From contig NC_057925.1 of assembly GCF_018873765.1 (NCBI RefSeq), positions 1,442,927 to 1,506,926 of the forward strand: a stretch of 64,000 bases of DNA. Reading direction: 5' to 3'. Within the stretch, counting starts at the first letter, position 1; every line of letters starts with the position of its first letter. Below are positions 11,613 to 28,521 of this stretch, one piece after another. Under the pieces are notes generated by a model. It ran no database searches and was not told the origin of the DNA. It worked only from the letters and a program-made list of their open reading frames with translations. This stretch comes from Telopea speciosissima. Its lineage: Eukaryota > Streptophyta > Magnoliopsida > Proteales > Proteaceae. The translations under genes and the position numbers were made by a program.

Positions 11613-12551
11613 AAATTATCGCTATGTAAGTACTATGTTAAGTTTTATGGCTATGTTCTTTCTTGGGGATCATCTAAATTAGAATATTTAATATTCTTTT
11701 GATTACTCATTATCGTATTCTTAAAAGTTCTTTAAGTTTATGACAAAAATAGATTTCCAAAATAATTTGAAAGGCTAGTCTTGCACACATTTCGAATACA
11801 AGTATACAATTTTGCTCACCACTCTAAGAATAAATGTATTATATCATATATGACAAAAAATAAGATTACAAATTATTTGACAGTTGAAGGGGTATCAAGT
11901 ATCAATGAGAAAATCCCTTTTGTCACCAGAGTATCCGTACTGGTCTTGGCTGATACCGATACATATTGACCTTATTAGAATGTATTGAACGGTTTTGCCC
12001 TTTTAATAAAAATATCTAGACAAATGTACCCTTACAAAGAACTATTCCATTGACACAGGCTCGAACGCTCAACCGAAAATTGACCAAGGCCCATATCAAT
12101 ATAGCCGATCTAATACCGATAATAAAAATGTAACCTTGCTTATCACAGTTATGTTCTTTATGAAAAATTTAGTGATGCAAAGTCAAGGACGACAAATGCC
12201 ATGCATGGTGTGTGCCTCCAGCATTTCGTGGGATCAAGAAGGATTTCCTTGGGAACCATTGCAACTCTTTTTTTTCATAACAAACCTAGGAATTGCACCA
12301 CACCAGAGGCTAAAGATTAAATTTGAGTGGTCTTGCCAATGCCTCAAAGATTTCTAACGACGTTAAAGTGTAAAACCCTACAAATGAGAGGGTGAGGAAA
12401 TGAATCCAAAGGGAGACCTACATAATTATTGAGGAAAAAAAGTGTCTCAATGTGGCCGCATTGGTCATTATGCAAAAAGGTGTGCTGATTCCTTTGCACT
12501 CTTGTGTCGTGCGTGTCTTTTTCCCTATTTCTAACTTCAACCTTTATTTTC

Positions 12552-12711
12552 GAATCGTTATCCTCTCCTGTTACTGCACGGTGCAGTGCTGCATCGTGCA
12601 GCGGCTGCAGAGGCCATATAACACAACGGGCCCTACATGGTGCACATGGCCTCTGCAGCGCCGCACGATGTAGCACTGCACCGTGCTGTAACAGGAGAGG
12701 AAAAAAATTCC
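12552..12711. mobile_element. GC-rich long-hairpin MITE, 8-bp TSD
   Basis: Arms of about 56 bp (12561-12616 and 12645-12701) are almost perfectly complementary. The left arm contains CTGCACGGTGCAGTGCTGCA and GGCTGCAGAGGCCAT. The loop is about 28 bp. Flanks TTATTTTC (12544-12551 and 12712-12719) are identical. It is GC-rich in an AT-rich setting, has no coding content, and would form a strong RNA hairpin if transcribed. Confidence 0.75.
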
Positions 12712-13054
12712 TTATTTTCTCGATATTGTATTCTTATTTGAAGGAAGTGAGTGTGCTGGGCTCAGGTTGGGCACTTGGGGCCTTGGGCTGAACTAAGCCA
12801 TTTTTTTTTTCCTCAAATACTTCATAATGGACTTGTGCTAGGCCTAAGACCCAGGAAATAGGCAACCTGCAAGAACTGATTCAGCCATGAGCTGTTCCAT
12901 TCAATTTATATTCTTAAAAAGCAGATTAGGTGCATTACAAAGATATGACTCAAACCTCACACCAAACAGATCGCTAAACCAGGTGTGATATGATGACTGT
13001 GTATAAATCACACTTGCATATTATTAATGAGAGAACAATTGCATTTAGATTAAT

Positions 13055-13218
13055 GGGTGATGTTCCCTATCTGGGAGCGTACAGGGGTGCAGGTTGCACC
13101 CAGACACATGGGGTGGGATGAGCGCATCATTTTGGTCATTTAGGAGGGCGGGTCGATCATTTCGCCCACTTCCATGTGTCTGGGCACATCCTGCCCCAAG
13201 TGCAAAGAACATTTTCCC
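13055..13218. mobile_element. Foldback MITE with perfect 10-bp TSD
   Basis: Starts GGGTGATGTTCC and ends GAACATTTTCCC. Internal arms CCCAGACACATGG and CCATGTGTCTGGG are exactly complementary. TTAGATTAAT flanks both sides without mismatch (13045-13054 and 13219-13228). This is a Mutator-like MITE. Confidence 0.8.
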
Positions 13219-13385
13219 TTAGATTAATTAGACCACTAGTATCGCTTGAACATATTAAATTAATGCGAAGATTGCATTTTGGGTATTAATGCATTTTCAT
13301 GCAACTACATGCCTTTATCAAAACTAAAATTCTATTAAAATTCTAGGTAGAGTACATTATTGTAATAGAAAATCTGCAAATACAT

Positions 13386-14745
13386 TCAGGATTTAAAACA
13401 TCGCGATCGGATCAGTTAGATTGTCCAATTCAAATCGGATACGGCCGATCTAGATCAGTCAATCAACGTGCACTGGATTTCTAAGGTTGAAATATATTTT
13501 GAGCGATTCTGACCGATTCCTGACCAATTCAGACCAATTATGATTCAATCCGGATCAGTTTGATCCAAATCAAAATCGATGGACACCAATCCGGATCCTC
13601 CTTTCTTTTAAACCCTAAATATATTACATTAATATCAATATCAATGGCTTCCTATGAGCATATTAGTGTTTTCAACTTAGGTGTGTGCAAAGGTTGGCAC
13701 AACCATTATTTATTCCCTGCACCAGCAATCTAATTGAGAAAAAACATATTTTACACTGAAGTTATCTTTCCCACATTAGTTTACTTGGTCTTTACTAAGA
13801 AGATAAATTTAAAACAATTTGCATCTATCCTAAGCCTTTAAATATATTAAAAACTGTTTAAACACATAGCTAAGCATATTTTTTTTTAAATAGTCCAAAA
13901 TATATACTACTTTTTTATGTGAACCATGTGATAGATATATCATTCTATTCTCAATAGCCCAACAACCCATCTAATCCATAGGTAAAATCTTTTCTTCATA
14001 TATCCCTTGGACAGGCGAAAAGGACTAGCAGTGCGTCGGTCGTTTTGGGTGCGGTTGTGTTTAGACGTAGATACACACTGAGGCATAACATCGGTTAGCG
14101 TTCCTTTTTTTTTTCATACAAATATTAAGTCTTCCATCACCGAGAGTGGACTCCTAGAAGAGTGAATGTCATCATAAACTTCTAGGATTTAAAAACTCGT
14201 CATCGGGATTTCAATCAGAATTGATCAAGATAGGTGAGGAATCGGTTAGATTCAACCCATAGTTGCCTTAACCCTAGATTTTGAAATGGGATTGGCCATT
14301 GTGAATTTTAATCTGAATGAACCGACTTGATCTTGATTCTTAACATCCTATATAGCTCTCACCTCTTATTATAAGTTTGTACGAAGTCAAAAATACCTTT
14401 CCTCAATCCAATAAAGGATCATATCCTATTAGTGGGTGAAGATAAACTGAATCATATATATAATATACAATACAATTAAACAAAAAAGTAAATATAAAAA
14501 TATAAGTGAAGGACAATAATTTAAGTCAATAATTTTGAAAATAATTAAACAATAATTTGAGAAAAGATCAACACATGAGAAATCATACGGTTGAAATGAA
14601 TCTAAATAATTAATTCATTGTTTCTTGACCTAGAATTAATATTTAAAGAATCGGGACCAGATTGATTAGGACGTTTTTTGGCCAATTCCAACCGATTTAG
14701 CTGTGACAAATCCGGATCCGATTCCGGGTTTTTAAACCCTGCCTC
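13386..14745. other. Intergenic: diverged repeats rich in GATT/ATCGG words
   Basis: There is no gene. Several stretches (about 13386-13625, 14190-14330 and 14640-14745) repeat words such as CCGATTC, GATCAGTT and TTTAAACCCTG and look like old copies of one non-autonomous element. A fragment at 14025-14105 resembles the right arm of the element at 1135-1325. Boundaries cannot be set by eye. Confidence 0.4.
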
Positions 14746-15217
14746 ACAGAAGCCATACATGTTTCTTCATTGGTCCAGGATGTAGTTAGTACCCAATAAC
14801 CCAAAAGAAGGGAGGAAAGAGAGGGGAGAATCTCAAAATCCCCATTGCCCATTTATCATAAGATTGGGCGCAATCTCGGGTCACTATCAAACCCGACCCA
14901 TTATTTTGATCCGAACTTCTTCCAAGTCACATGGAATGAAAGTTGCAAGATTCTTGTAATACTTCTTTTCTCGAAAATGCCAAACTTGGGAACCTGTTGT
15001 TTAATACTTATTGATATTTCCCCACAAGAAAACTACTCTTGCTGATACAACACCCGACCATACAGCAACTTTAGTCTATTGAAGGTGTGTATCGGAAGAC
15101 CCTACGGTGGTGGTCAAGCTTATCCTCATTTCTTAAGAACTCACCATATCTCTCTCTCTCTCTCTCTCATTGAGAATCTGAGATGAGACATGAAAATGTA
15201 AGGTCAGCAGTTCTGAG

Positions 15218-15452
15218 CATGGTTTTTAGTAATCGGTATTGGTATCGGTATCGACCTGATACAGATCCCGGATCGATCGGTTAGATAGATATACTCTTGT
15301 TTCCTTTCAAAAAATGATATTTTTTTTACAATTTTACCCTTATACGTACCAATCCACCGAAGCAGGATCAGTCAAGAATCGATATTGATCTCCACAGATA
15401 ATGATATGCATCGGCCAATCCGATTGATTCAATATCGATTCTTCAAACCATG
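15218..15452. mobile_element. CATGGTTT-terminus MITE, 8-bp TSD
   Basis: Begins CATGGTTTTTAGTAATCGG and ends CGATTCTTCAAACCATG, forming imperfect inverted termini. Flanks GTTCTGAG (15210-15217) and GTTTTGAG (15453-15460) match 7 of 8. The interior shares ATTTTACCCTTATACGTACC-type words with the copy at 10974-11196. Confidence 0.7.
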
Positions 15453-16540
15453 GTTTTGAGAGGCTCCAACCAGAGTTTCAAGAATGGGTGGGGGAGAGGG
15501 GGGGTTGAATCGGTCAATTCAAATCAAAATTGGAGCAGTCTATCCATATTGACTTTTTAGGGTTCAAATCGATTCGTGATTGATTCCAACTTTCCAACTA
15601 CTAAACCGATCAATTCAGATCAAGATTGGCCAAGTCTGATTCTCATTCCAGCTGATTCCAAAGTGATGGATCCATGTTGAATTTTTAGGGTTGAAGTTGA
15701 TTCTTAATCAATTTCATTTAGTTCTAAATTAAGTGAAATCAAAATCTAAACTGGGTAGACCTTCATTATTTTTAGATAGACACCTATTTCTATGGGGGGA
15801 GGGAGGGAAGATGAGAACTAGGAGACTTGAACCAAGACCTCTTGATAGGGTGGGGTTTTACACTCCACACTGCTTCTGAATCCTGATAGGCAGTTGTTCT
15901 CAAACCGAGTGGACTTGATCTAGATCCCACTTTTAAATTTAATAATTTTGTCTTCAACCTCTGTTTTATCTCTTTAGCATACATTATTTGTCTCTTGGAT
16001 TAATCACCCCTCTTTAAAAAAAAAACACAAAAAAGAATTTTTTTTTAATAAATGGAGAAAAGTTACCTATGGAGAAGTATAGAGAATATTGCCCACGGCA
16101 GACATAGTGGGGGTCAAAATAACCATCACACCCCTTATGAAAAGGTGGAAATCTGCCTCTCAAGTGTTTTCGCACATGTTCTCATTGGCCCCTACACATG
16201 CGTGGGCCCCCAAAAAAATACAAATTTTTTTTTTCCTTAGGTAGGTGAGAAATGCCATGCTGTTAAGGTTTTCAACCAAAGACAGCCTAGCCATATGAAG
16301 CATAAGACCGCATATGACAACTACAGGTTGTCAGGTTCAATATTTGAAATTCCAACTTTGCTCCTAGGCTTACTAAATTTGCTAAGTCCACCCATTTAGA
16401 TAGGATTCAAGTTTGAATTATAAACTAGGTTGGTAAATTTGTAATTTCGATGCATTTCTTGACCAAATTATGGATGGCCAATTTCAGAACTGTCCTTGAA
16501 GGCTTCAAAATTTTCATAATTCAAAGTAGGAAAAAGAACC

Positions 16541-16796
16541 GGATTCGGCTACTCTCCAGGATACCCCCGAGCTAGAGATCGTCCAGTGTGCAACAGTAGC
16601 CGTCAACACATGGCTTCTGGTGTCCATTTGGACGGCATAGATCAAAGCATAGTTGAGCGTGATGCACATGCAATGAAGAAAAAGATTCAACTCCCCATTT
16701 CTAGCTCAACCCACACCGTTTGAATGACACCCATACTATATGTCGACGCCTATTGACTATCTCCACCTCAGGGTGTCTTGGAGAGGAGCCCAATCC
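16541..16796. mobile_element. Inverted-repeat element upstream of alpha-tubulin
   Basis: The left terminus GGATTCGGCTACTCTCCAGG pairs with the right terminus CTTGGAGAGGAGCCCAATCC, extending about 36 bp with some mismatches. No coding frame is seen. I could not find a convincing TSD, so the class is unassigned. Confidence 0.55.
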
Positions 16797-17216
16797 TTGC
16801 CACTCCAACTATAGAGGAACAAAAGTATTTTTCCATTTCATATAAAATAAAAAATCTCATCTAAATTAATGCCCAAAATTTTTCTGGTCAATTAAACAAG
16901 GATGAGACAGACAATCTAAATAATCAATAGTGAAAAATCATTAATACTCTCACAATTGAATAAAATTCCCAAAATACTCCTCTACTCCAAGTAGGGTTTC
17001 ATGATCCAATCCTTGAGTCCTCTTTTCTAGGTTGTCTTTCTCTCTCGATGAGGTCAGATTCAAGCTAGAATGGTATGGCCAAGATTTGGAGTAGTTCCAA
17101 ATGTCCTATCATGAGGTCAGCCAATTAAGATCAACAATAAAGGAGTCAAAAAAACAAAAAAAAAAAACAATTCCTCCCATCGATAAAGAGAAGATGGTGT
17201 GTTATTGCCTTTTTTT

Positions 17217-17370
17217 TGGGCCGGTAAAAAGTGGCCCAAATCGTAATTCTGGTCCTGGTCCTGGTCCTGGTCCTGGTCCTATATTGAACCTTTCTGCCCA
17301 CCATGATTTGATCACGGTGGCATTTTCGTCTTTACAGTTTACATATGAGGGGTATTTTAAGTATATAAAA
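17217..17370 (+). promoter_or_regulatory. Alpha-tubulin promoter: site II motifs, TATA box, GGTCCT repeat
   Basis: A TATATAAAA box lies at 17362-17370, about 265 bp before the start codon, implying a leader of roughly 235 nt. Upstream are TGGGCC (about 17217) and GGCCCAAA (about 17233), the site II type motif common in plant growth and proliferation genes. Five perfect copies of GGTCCT follow at 17251-17280. Function is inferred from motif and position only. Confidence 0.55.
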
Positions 17371-17633
17371 CTGGCCGCCGACAGTGACAACTATCGAATC
17401 TGTGGGACCCACAAATGGGTTGGCGCCTTTTTTCGGACACCAATCGTCTATTAAATTGAGTTATTGAGTGATTAGGTCAAATCCAGAGTTTTTTTTCTTT
17501 TCTCTGGATCTATCTTGTTTCTTTAACGGTAGAGCCAGATCTTTCAATTCCTTTCTTTCTCGTTGAAGAAGAAAAACGAGGAAGAGAGTAGAGAGAATTT
17601 AGGTTTTCTATTGTTTGTTCTCGATCTGGAGAG

Positions 17634-21555
<3,922 letters not shown>

Positions 21556-22850
21556 GTACTATTGGAGGGCACTCATTATTCTTCTGTTTCTCTATATATA
21601 ATATCTGTCCATGTTTTAAATCCTCTGAATGGTGTCTTGTTTGTGCTTTGAATTGTGGGTTTCTAATGGTTTGAGGTGGTCTTTGTTAGTGACTACTTTA
21701 TGGCATTCGTTATAAAATTTCTTTTATGGATAGGTCCCAAATTTTTCCTGAAAGAGACATGTATTGTTGAATCTGCTTGATTCAAATTGCCTCTTCTCAA
21801 TGATATGCTTTTAGTGCAGTGTAACGTCCTCTTCAGAATGTAAGGTGCTAGTTACATGCATGCCTGTTGATTTACCTCGCTGGACAAGTCTGGCTTGAAC
21901 TTGGATTACAGGTTGCTGTATTGCGTCTTTGAGGTATTGGATTGTGAACTTAGCATTGGAGAGAGTTTGCAATGGGTGGGTGCAAAGGTGTAGTCTCATA
22001 CATTGTGGAGGACTCGTCTTTAATGTCGGGGCTATTATAATGTTCTGTGAATACATGATTAAGATTTAAAGGATTGAGTTCTGTCATCCATGATGAGGAG
22101 AGAATCTCATTACTCATGAGTTCTGGTGTTCTAAGAACAGTGAGGGTGGTTCGGAAATTTGTATATAGAGGTAGGTCAATCTTCAGTTAGTATGGATTCC
22201 AGGGCTTTGAAATTCTCGACCCTAATTTGCTATTTCAATATCTCCAGTGTTGTCATTCCTCTTCAGTACAGCCATCTTTAACGCTCTAAGCTTAAGAGCG
22301 CAAATTGGCCGAGTTGCAGCCATGGCAATAGGATTAGCAACTGATAGATCCTATTCTGATTCTCCCTGGATTGTAATTGGTTTGAGTACCACTCTTAGCC
22401 GTCTGAATCTTTTGATTGACACCAGATCCAGGTGCTGAAGGAAGCACGGAATTAGAATCTTGAGGACGAGGTGAAGGGGCTTAGGAGAAGATTCCTTATA
22501 CTTCACAAACAACTTAAGAGAAGTCCAGCAGCTCCTAAAGTCTTGAACTCCTGAATACCAAATCTGAAGGAGCTAGCCTTCGTTATGGTATCTGGTATTG
22601 TAGGATTGGTGATCCTTTATATTTCATATAGACTCCCGAAAGGAAAGATGCAGGTGGAAGAAGAAGCATTTTGAAAAATTGTGTGTACCCACGGTGAAAC
22701 GGGTGAGCTGGTGAAGTGAAGGATTCCTTCTTCGTGGTCATTGGTACCATCGGATTTCGTTAGGGAGGGATTCCGTAAATAATTCGGAGGTGAGTGTAAT
22801 GATGACACATGATTCAAATATAGGGTCCCATCACCAATGGCTTCTTCTCT
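21556..22850. other. Alpha-tubulin 3' UTR and flank
   Basis: A T-rich 3' UTR follows the stop codon for a few hundred bases. I see no gene, RNA or clear repeat from there to the SINE at about 22856. Confidence 0.5.
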
Positions 22851-22855
22851 TCAGG

Positions 22856-22966
22856 TGCCAACGGGTCAGCTCAGTTGGTCGTAGACCAACTCCTCAAATA
22901 AGAGGTCAAGAGTTCAAACCACCTTGGGGTTATCCCCATCCGCTATTCCTCCCACCCCACCAATCT
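22856..22966 (+). mobile_element. tRNA-derived SINE
   Basis: A box A-like word (TCAGCTCAGTTGGT, about 22865) and a box B-like word (GAGTTCAAACC, about 22910) sit about 40 bp apart, as in a tRNA-derived Pol III promoter. The body does not fold as a tRNA cloverleaf and continues into a pyrimidine-rich 3' part (TATTCCTCCCACCCC). The hAT element starting at 22975 lies in or beside its tail. Confidence 0.55.
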
Positions 22967-22974
22967 ATTAAAAC

Positions 22975-23415
22975 TAGGGCTGCAACAGGGTCGGGTTGGG
23001 CCGGGCTTTATAGAATCCTAGCCCAACCCTAAGTCCCCTTAGTTGGGCCCAAGCCCGACCCGACCCTCGACTCGGGCTAGAAAAATCCAACCCTAACCCG
23101 CCCTCGTGGTCGGGTCGGGCCGACCCTAATTGGCCCCGATCATGGGGAGGGGAAAGAAATGCATGGGTTGGAATAGACTGGAAGAACTTATTAATTTTAC
23201 ATAAAATAACAATATAATAAATTATATTATAACACTTATTGTCTTCATATATAGTATATTATATAAAACAATGTGGGTGAAATTTATAGTTCATAATGTA
23301 TAATTTATATCCCAGCTCGAGGCTCACCCTACCCGACCGACCAACCCGGTTTCCATCTAAATATCTCCAAACCTGTCGCCTCGCGGGCTGGGCCGACGGC
23401 CAAACTTGCACCCTA
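22975..23415. mobile_element. hAT-type MITE with perfect 8-bp TSD
   Basis: Left end TAGGGCTGCAA pairs with right end TTGCACCCTA. ATTAAAAC flanks both sides exactly (22967-22974 and 23416-23423). The interior has GGGTCGGGTTGGGCCGGG and its complement, typical of the GGGYCGG-rich hAT MITEs spread through angiosperms. It has no transposase frame and is non-autonomous. Confidence 0.8.
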
Positions 23416-23423
23416 ATTAAAAC

Positions 23424-26400
23424 TCTCCAATTCCAAAAAAACCAAAAACTTATCGAAAACATAATGTTGAATTGGTCTGTAGTTATTTGATTCCAAGAGT
23501 TAATTGATGAAGGGAGAAGTGGGACAAAATACAAGGATAGTCTTGGGTTAACAACTTAATAATAAAAAAGGAAAGCAGTTTTCTTGCAACCAAAATACAT
23601 AATTTTTGAATAGTTAAGTAGTTCTATCAAATTACTGTTCAGATTAGGCTGAAATTTTATGGACAGGTGGACCCTAAGGTCTCTTATTCACATGCCATGT
23701 TTCAGCTATGATTATAAGCTCAATAAGAGTTAGCCAAGTGGCTAAAAGGAGCATTTTGAATAACTAGGACTACCAATAGGTTGTATTTACATAAGTAGAA
23801 TTGTATGTCTACATATGGAAGTAGATACAATTAAATTTGGGTACGAAATTTGACATGTGCCAAATCCACACCATTCCTCAAATATCTAATGATCGAATTA
23901 TTACATCACTCTTCCATGTGGTAGAACGAGGTGCAACCATCTAAAGATTTCATGTTTAGACTACGACATCGCTCTTTCATTAATCCTCTAGATGGCTGAT
24001 CCTAGTTCCCTAGTATCATTGTAACATCTTAAAATTTTTGGTTTTTTTTTTTTTTTTTTTTTTTTTTTGTAGTTTCATTAATAAAAAGGGCAAAAAATAT
24101 AGATTGAAAACTGAAATAAACAAAGTCAGGTAATATTAATATAGTGGAATAGCACGTTTTATAATTATAATATAACAGGGATTCCTACAAAGAAAAATAA
24201 TGGGAAAAAAAAAAAAAGGGATTTAGGGAGATATGCTTTTATCAAAACTTGGGTGTATCAAAAGCATTGTTCTCTTTTTTCATTAGCAAAACAATAATAA
24301 TAAAAATAAATTGCTTCGTTGACATTGTTTAATTGCAACATAAACATAGAAATTATGGATTTTTTGGGTATTAATGAGTTTGAGGGATGGGGGTGAACTT
24401 ACCTGCTCTTCCTCATGTAGGGTTTATTTATGGGCCATTTGATGAGGTACAAGATAAAGGGAGTTTGAAGAAGCAGAAAATAGGTCTTCAACTTGAGAAG
24501 ATAAGTCCATAATTATATTAAAATTTTTTTTTTTTTTTTTGTGAAAATAAGGAGAAAAATAATGGAAATTTATTTTAAAATTTTATGAACTCAGAAAAGG
24601 TAGCTGTATATACTATGTAGTATATATTAGAATAACATAATAGGCCCCCTAATTTTTGTATTTTGTAAATTAATTGTTTTCTAGATATTATGAAAAATCA
24701 AGTTGATTGCCTTGATCTTTGACTAATAATTTCTTCACATTTAAGAACAATTTTAAGAAGAAAATTTATTTACATATTATTACTATTAGAGGAAGGTATA
24801 AATGCTACAACTTAGGGAGCACCGCATGTACCTCCCATAGTGGCATGCAACATTAATGCTCTTGCCCTTTTCCTTTTCTTTTTCTTTTTTTTAAATTGTT
24901 AAGAGATCTACAAGATCTAATATATAATAACCAAATTTATAATTTATCCAGAACTTTTGTATTTCCTTCAATTGTGATTAATTCCATGTTTGACATTTTT
25001 GTAGAGAAGTACAAAACTATTATTATCCTCTCTCTCCACAAAATGTTTCATTTTTCACTTAAAATCTCACCTACATGGGTTCTCCTTTTCCCAATAGGAT
25101 AGAAGTAGGTGATCTAATATATAATCACAATCTAATTTATTGAATAGCTTAAAAGTAGATGACTTACTCATACTTATTTGTTTACCTAAACCTTATCATT
25201 TTGAGTTGGATAATGGCTACCCAATGTTTGAATTGAAATTAATTGAGTAACATCTCATTTGATAGAAGAATTGAACCATTTTAACAGTCTACTTAAAGAA
25301 TTTTTTACTTTAAAATGCCCAAAATGCTACCTTTTAGACTAGATGTTCTTGTTTAAAGCTGGTTATATCTAGGTTGATGAAATGGGTTGTCAAAGTACTT
25401 TGCCATGGTAAGCTAGTTTGATTCATCCAGGAAAAGAAAATTCAAAATTTTTTTTTTTTTTGGGTAATAACTTCTAACCAATATTACCTTATAACCAGTA
25501 AAAAAAATCTTTAGCTGTGATTATAAGTTATAAATGTGAACATTTTTATATTAAAAAACAATATATTAGGAGATCTTAAAGTAAGTAGTACTTACTAGGC
25601 ATTATTGGCTATTGTTTGCATGTCATGAAAACCAAACTGATTCCTTGATCGAAATTTTCATGAAAAATTTAAGGGTGGATTACATTTTTTGGATTTTTTC
25701 CTAACAAATTTTACATTCAATTTGACTATAAAAATCTTTCCTCATATATATATAAAAAAATTAAAAAAAAAGTTTTGTTCCCTGTCACAATACCCAGTGA
25801 AGTATACTGTTCCACTGTTTGACAAATGATAGTACATGGGTTGGTCCATGTGATAGAGGATCAAGGAAGTATCTCATTGGTACATTTCAGCTTAAAATGA
25901 GTAGATGAAGTAGCTAAAATTACAAAATATGCTATTTAGTATTTTATATTTATCTCCATTTGATGGCATTTTGGTAATTTTATAAAACTTTCAATCGGAA
26001 TTTGAGCAACTTTCCTTGCTTACTTTGGACTAAAATTTAGCCATTGAGATGTATGTGAAGTCCTCTATGACATGCCTAACTCATGTACTGCCAAGTGGCA
26101 AATAGTGAAGAGTTATATTTCAGAGAGCATCGTGACGCCTAGAAGGACCCATAAAAATTTCAATATCTTGAAGACACCCTTGCCTTTGGATGGATCACAT
26201 ATGACTTATGTATCTGTGTGTAGCTTTTTCTATATATATATTGTTCTCGTAATCATGCTGTAATTATAATTTTACTATGTTAAATTAATGACAAACAAAC
26301 TTCGAAATATCTTACAATCTGATATTTCACATCATTTTTTACCAACTAAAGAGAGCCAATGGAATATTTGTTATTAATCAAAGGACCAACTATAATTCTC

Positions 26401-27651
26401 CAATTGGATTTAAATGAATAGGCTTTTCTGGATTCCATAATGGAGGGAGATACTGATTTATTAACAACTAATAAGCCCATAGCACCTAATCAATAAACAT
26501 GTGCCACTTGAGAATTGTTAAAGTTTGATGCTAGAAAAACCTCCTTGCATGAGGAGACCCTCATTGAGTCAAATCCACTATAATATATATATATATATAT
26601 GAAAGTGAAAGAACCAGGCAAACCAATGGGGCAAAGAGAAAGGATTGATAGGTTGTGATGATAATTGTCAATTATATTATAAGTTTTTAACAACATGAAG
26701 GAGTTACCTACAAAATCTATAAGGAAAAGATGATCATCTTAAAAAATTTGGTGGTAAAAATATGAAGTCAAAACAACAATTACAAAGTTGTTAGTCTTTT
26801 ATTTTAGTTCTATCTTTTTCTATTTGAAGGATATCAGAAAGTAATGACGTCCAACCCAAAAATCCGAGCTTCAGAGTGGAAAGACCCTTTCAAGTTCATA
26901 AATTAAACTATCGCACACTATTCGACCGATGTGGGTCTAAACTCCCCTCTCATTTCTGGCCATCAAAAAATAACCCCACCCCCTTTCTCTCTCCAAATGC
27001 TACTAATTCTCTAACATGTTCAAATATTGAGAAGTTGCAGACAGGAATCCCTAGCCAGATCTCTTAAAGATTAATGTCATTGGAGATGCTAATTCTTCTA
27101 CAAACCCTTAAACAGTTTCCCTTTATGGAACAAAATTTGCTTTACATCAATTGGGTCCCCCACACCTGGAGGAGGAGAGGAGAAGCCAAGACTCTGCATG
27201 GGGTTGAGAGTAAAACATGAATCCTAGAAAAACAGCTACCCCACCTTTTCCCTAAAAAAATAACTATATTGGGCAATTAAAAACTCTTATGCTGAAGTTG
27301 AAGAAACATGAATCATATGTAGAAGTTGGGATACAAAGAGACATATTGCTTTAAACAATGTAGTATGGTTAAACTTTTAAATGAAAAATAATTGAAAACT
27401 TAGCAGGAACTTGAGTGACAAGATTCTCCTGATTGATGGCAGTTGACTTTGCCACAATTTTTGCACTAGAAATGTTAAAATGGTAAGAACTAGCTACAAA
27501 GAAACACAACATAAGTTGCCCTTCAAATCCCTCTGTCATTGGAACTTCTGCATCCACTACAAAAATCATTCACTATAACAAGTTCCTCTTTGAGAAGTTA
27601 AAAAGACAGAAAGAGGAAGAAAGAGATAAAAATGATAGTAATGACCAAACA
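23424..27651. other. AT-rich intergenic DNA
   Basis: There are long A/T runs (T-run at about 24045-24068), a short TA microsatellite (about 26581-26600) and no supportable open reading frame. The last few hundred bases are the RAP2.11 3' flank. Confidence 0.5.
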
Positions 27652-28521
27652 TTAAATTGAACAGAACAACTGACAGAGAGGTGGGAGATCCCAGAAAGTA
27701 TCAGTTGGATCATGAACAGTCTCCAAGTACTCATGCACTCCATTCATGGCATAGAGTGAAGCTGATATCTGTTGTTCTACTTTCATCCTTTCCAAGTCTG
27801 TAATGTTTGATTCCAGGGTCTCAGGTAACCCAACATTTCTGGACAACTCCAATTCTCCTTGGGTATATGGATACCTATCAAATGCTGGACCAAATATGGA
27901 TGAGAGGTCAGATGGTGAAGAACCCAGATCAAATTCCTTGCTACAATTGCTCAAATCTGGTCTATATGCATCATTAGACATCTGCTCCCCTTGTATCTCT
28001 TCATAAGAAACAGAGCTATTGTTGCTACTGCTGCTACTGCTACTATTCATACTAGTAATACTAACTGTGCTAGTGCAAGGTGTAGTTGTGATGATGCTAG
28101 TATTGGTGTTGGTGTTGGTATTGGTATTGGTGTAGTAGGAGGTATCAACTGGTTGTTGTTTTAGGCCTTTCTTATGATTAAGGAGATTTCTAATTCGCGA
28201 CGCGAGAGGAGAATTGGAGGAGACATGGGTGATGAAATTGGTGCGAGTATTGGATCCTCGAAGAAGACAAGCAGCCTCATCATAAGCTCTAGCAGCTTCT
28301 TCTGCAGTTTCGAAAGTGCCAAGCCACATCCTAATCTTTTGTGTTGTGTCCTTGATCTCTGCTACCCATCTCCCAGAAGGCCTCTGTCTTACCCCAACAA
28401 ACTTGTTGTTGCCACTGGTCTTCCCTTTCCCCTTGATTTTATTTCCTTTACTGACAGAAAGCTCTCCTTGTTGATGCTGATGCTGTTGCTGTTTCTGCTG
28501 TGGTTGGAATTGGAGTTCCAT
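27652..28521 (-). CDS. RAP2.11: AP2/ERF transcription factor, RAP2.11-like
   Basis: Intronless, 289 aa. A single AP2/ERF domain spans about residues 40-98 ([18 protein letters not shown] through RGSNTRTNF). Alanine at domain position 14 and the [19 protein letters not shown] helix mark the ERF subfamily. The C-terminal block ([13 protein letters not shown], then [16 protein letters not shown]) matches Arabidopsis RAP2.11 (At5g19790), a nuclear activator of the low-potassium response acting on the HAK5 promoter. The protein is longer than Arabidopsis RAP2.11 (about 253 aa as recalled). The extra length lies in a Q/H-rich N-terminus and a threonine/asparagine/serine-rich linker encoded by simple repeats. 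The start is the only ATG before the domain. The GA-rich leader (28550-28575) is upstream. Function is inferred by orthology. Confidence 0.92.
   Translation of the reverse strand: MELQFQPQQKQQQHQHQQGELSVSKGNKIKGKGKTSGNNKFVGVRQRPSGRWVAEIKDTTQKIRMWLGTFETAEEAARAYDEAACLLRGSNTRTNFITHVSSNSPLASRIRNLLNHKKGLKQQPVDTSYYTNTNTNTNTNTSIITTTPCTSTVSITSMNSSSSSSSNNSSVSYEEIQGEQMSNDAYRPDLSNCSKEFDLGSSPSDLSSIFGPAFDRYPYTQGELELSRNVGLPETLESNITDLERMKVEQQISASLYAMNGVHEYLETVHDPTDTFWDLPPLCQLFCSI

Noticed and set aside
12344-12791. Overlapping frames on both strands (95-110 codons) around 12.5 kb
   Set aside because: They are produced by the palindromic hairpin element, which is open in several frames.
15777-15910. Minus-strand SINE with box B-like GGTTCAAGTC
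   Set aside because: No convincing box A or borders; too diverged to call.
17202-17390. Gly-Pro repeat peptide near the tubulin promoter
   Set aside because: It is encoded by five copies of GGTCCT in promoter DNA; no gene context.
22860-22935. Possible tRNA gene
   Set aside because: Box A- and B-like words are present but the arms do not form a cloverleaf and there is no acceptor stem; called as a SINE.
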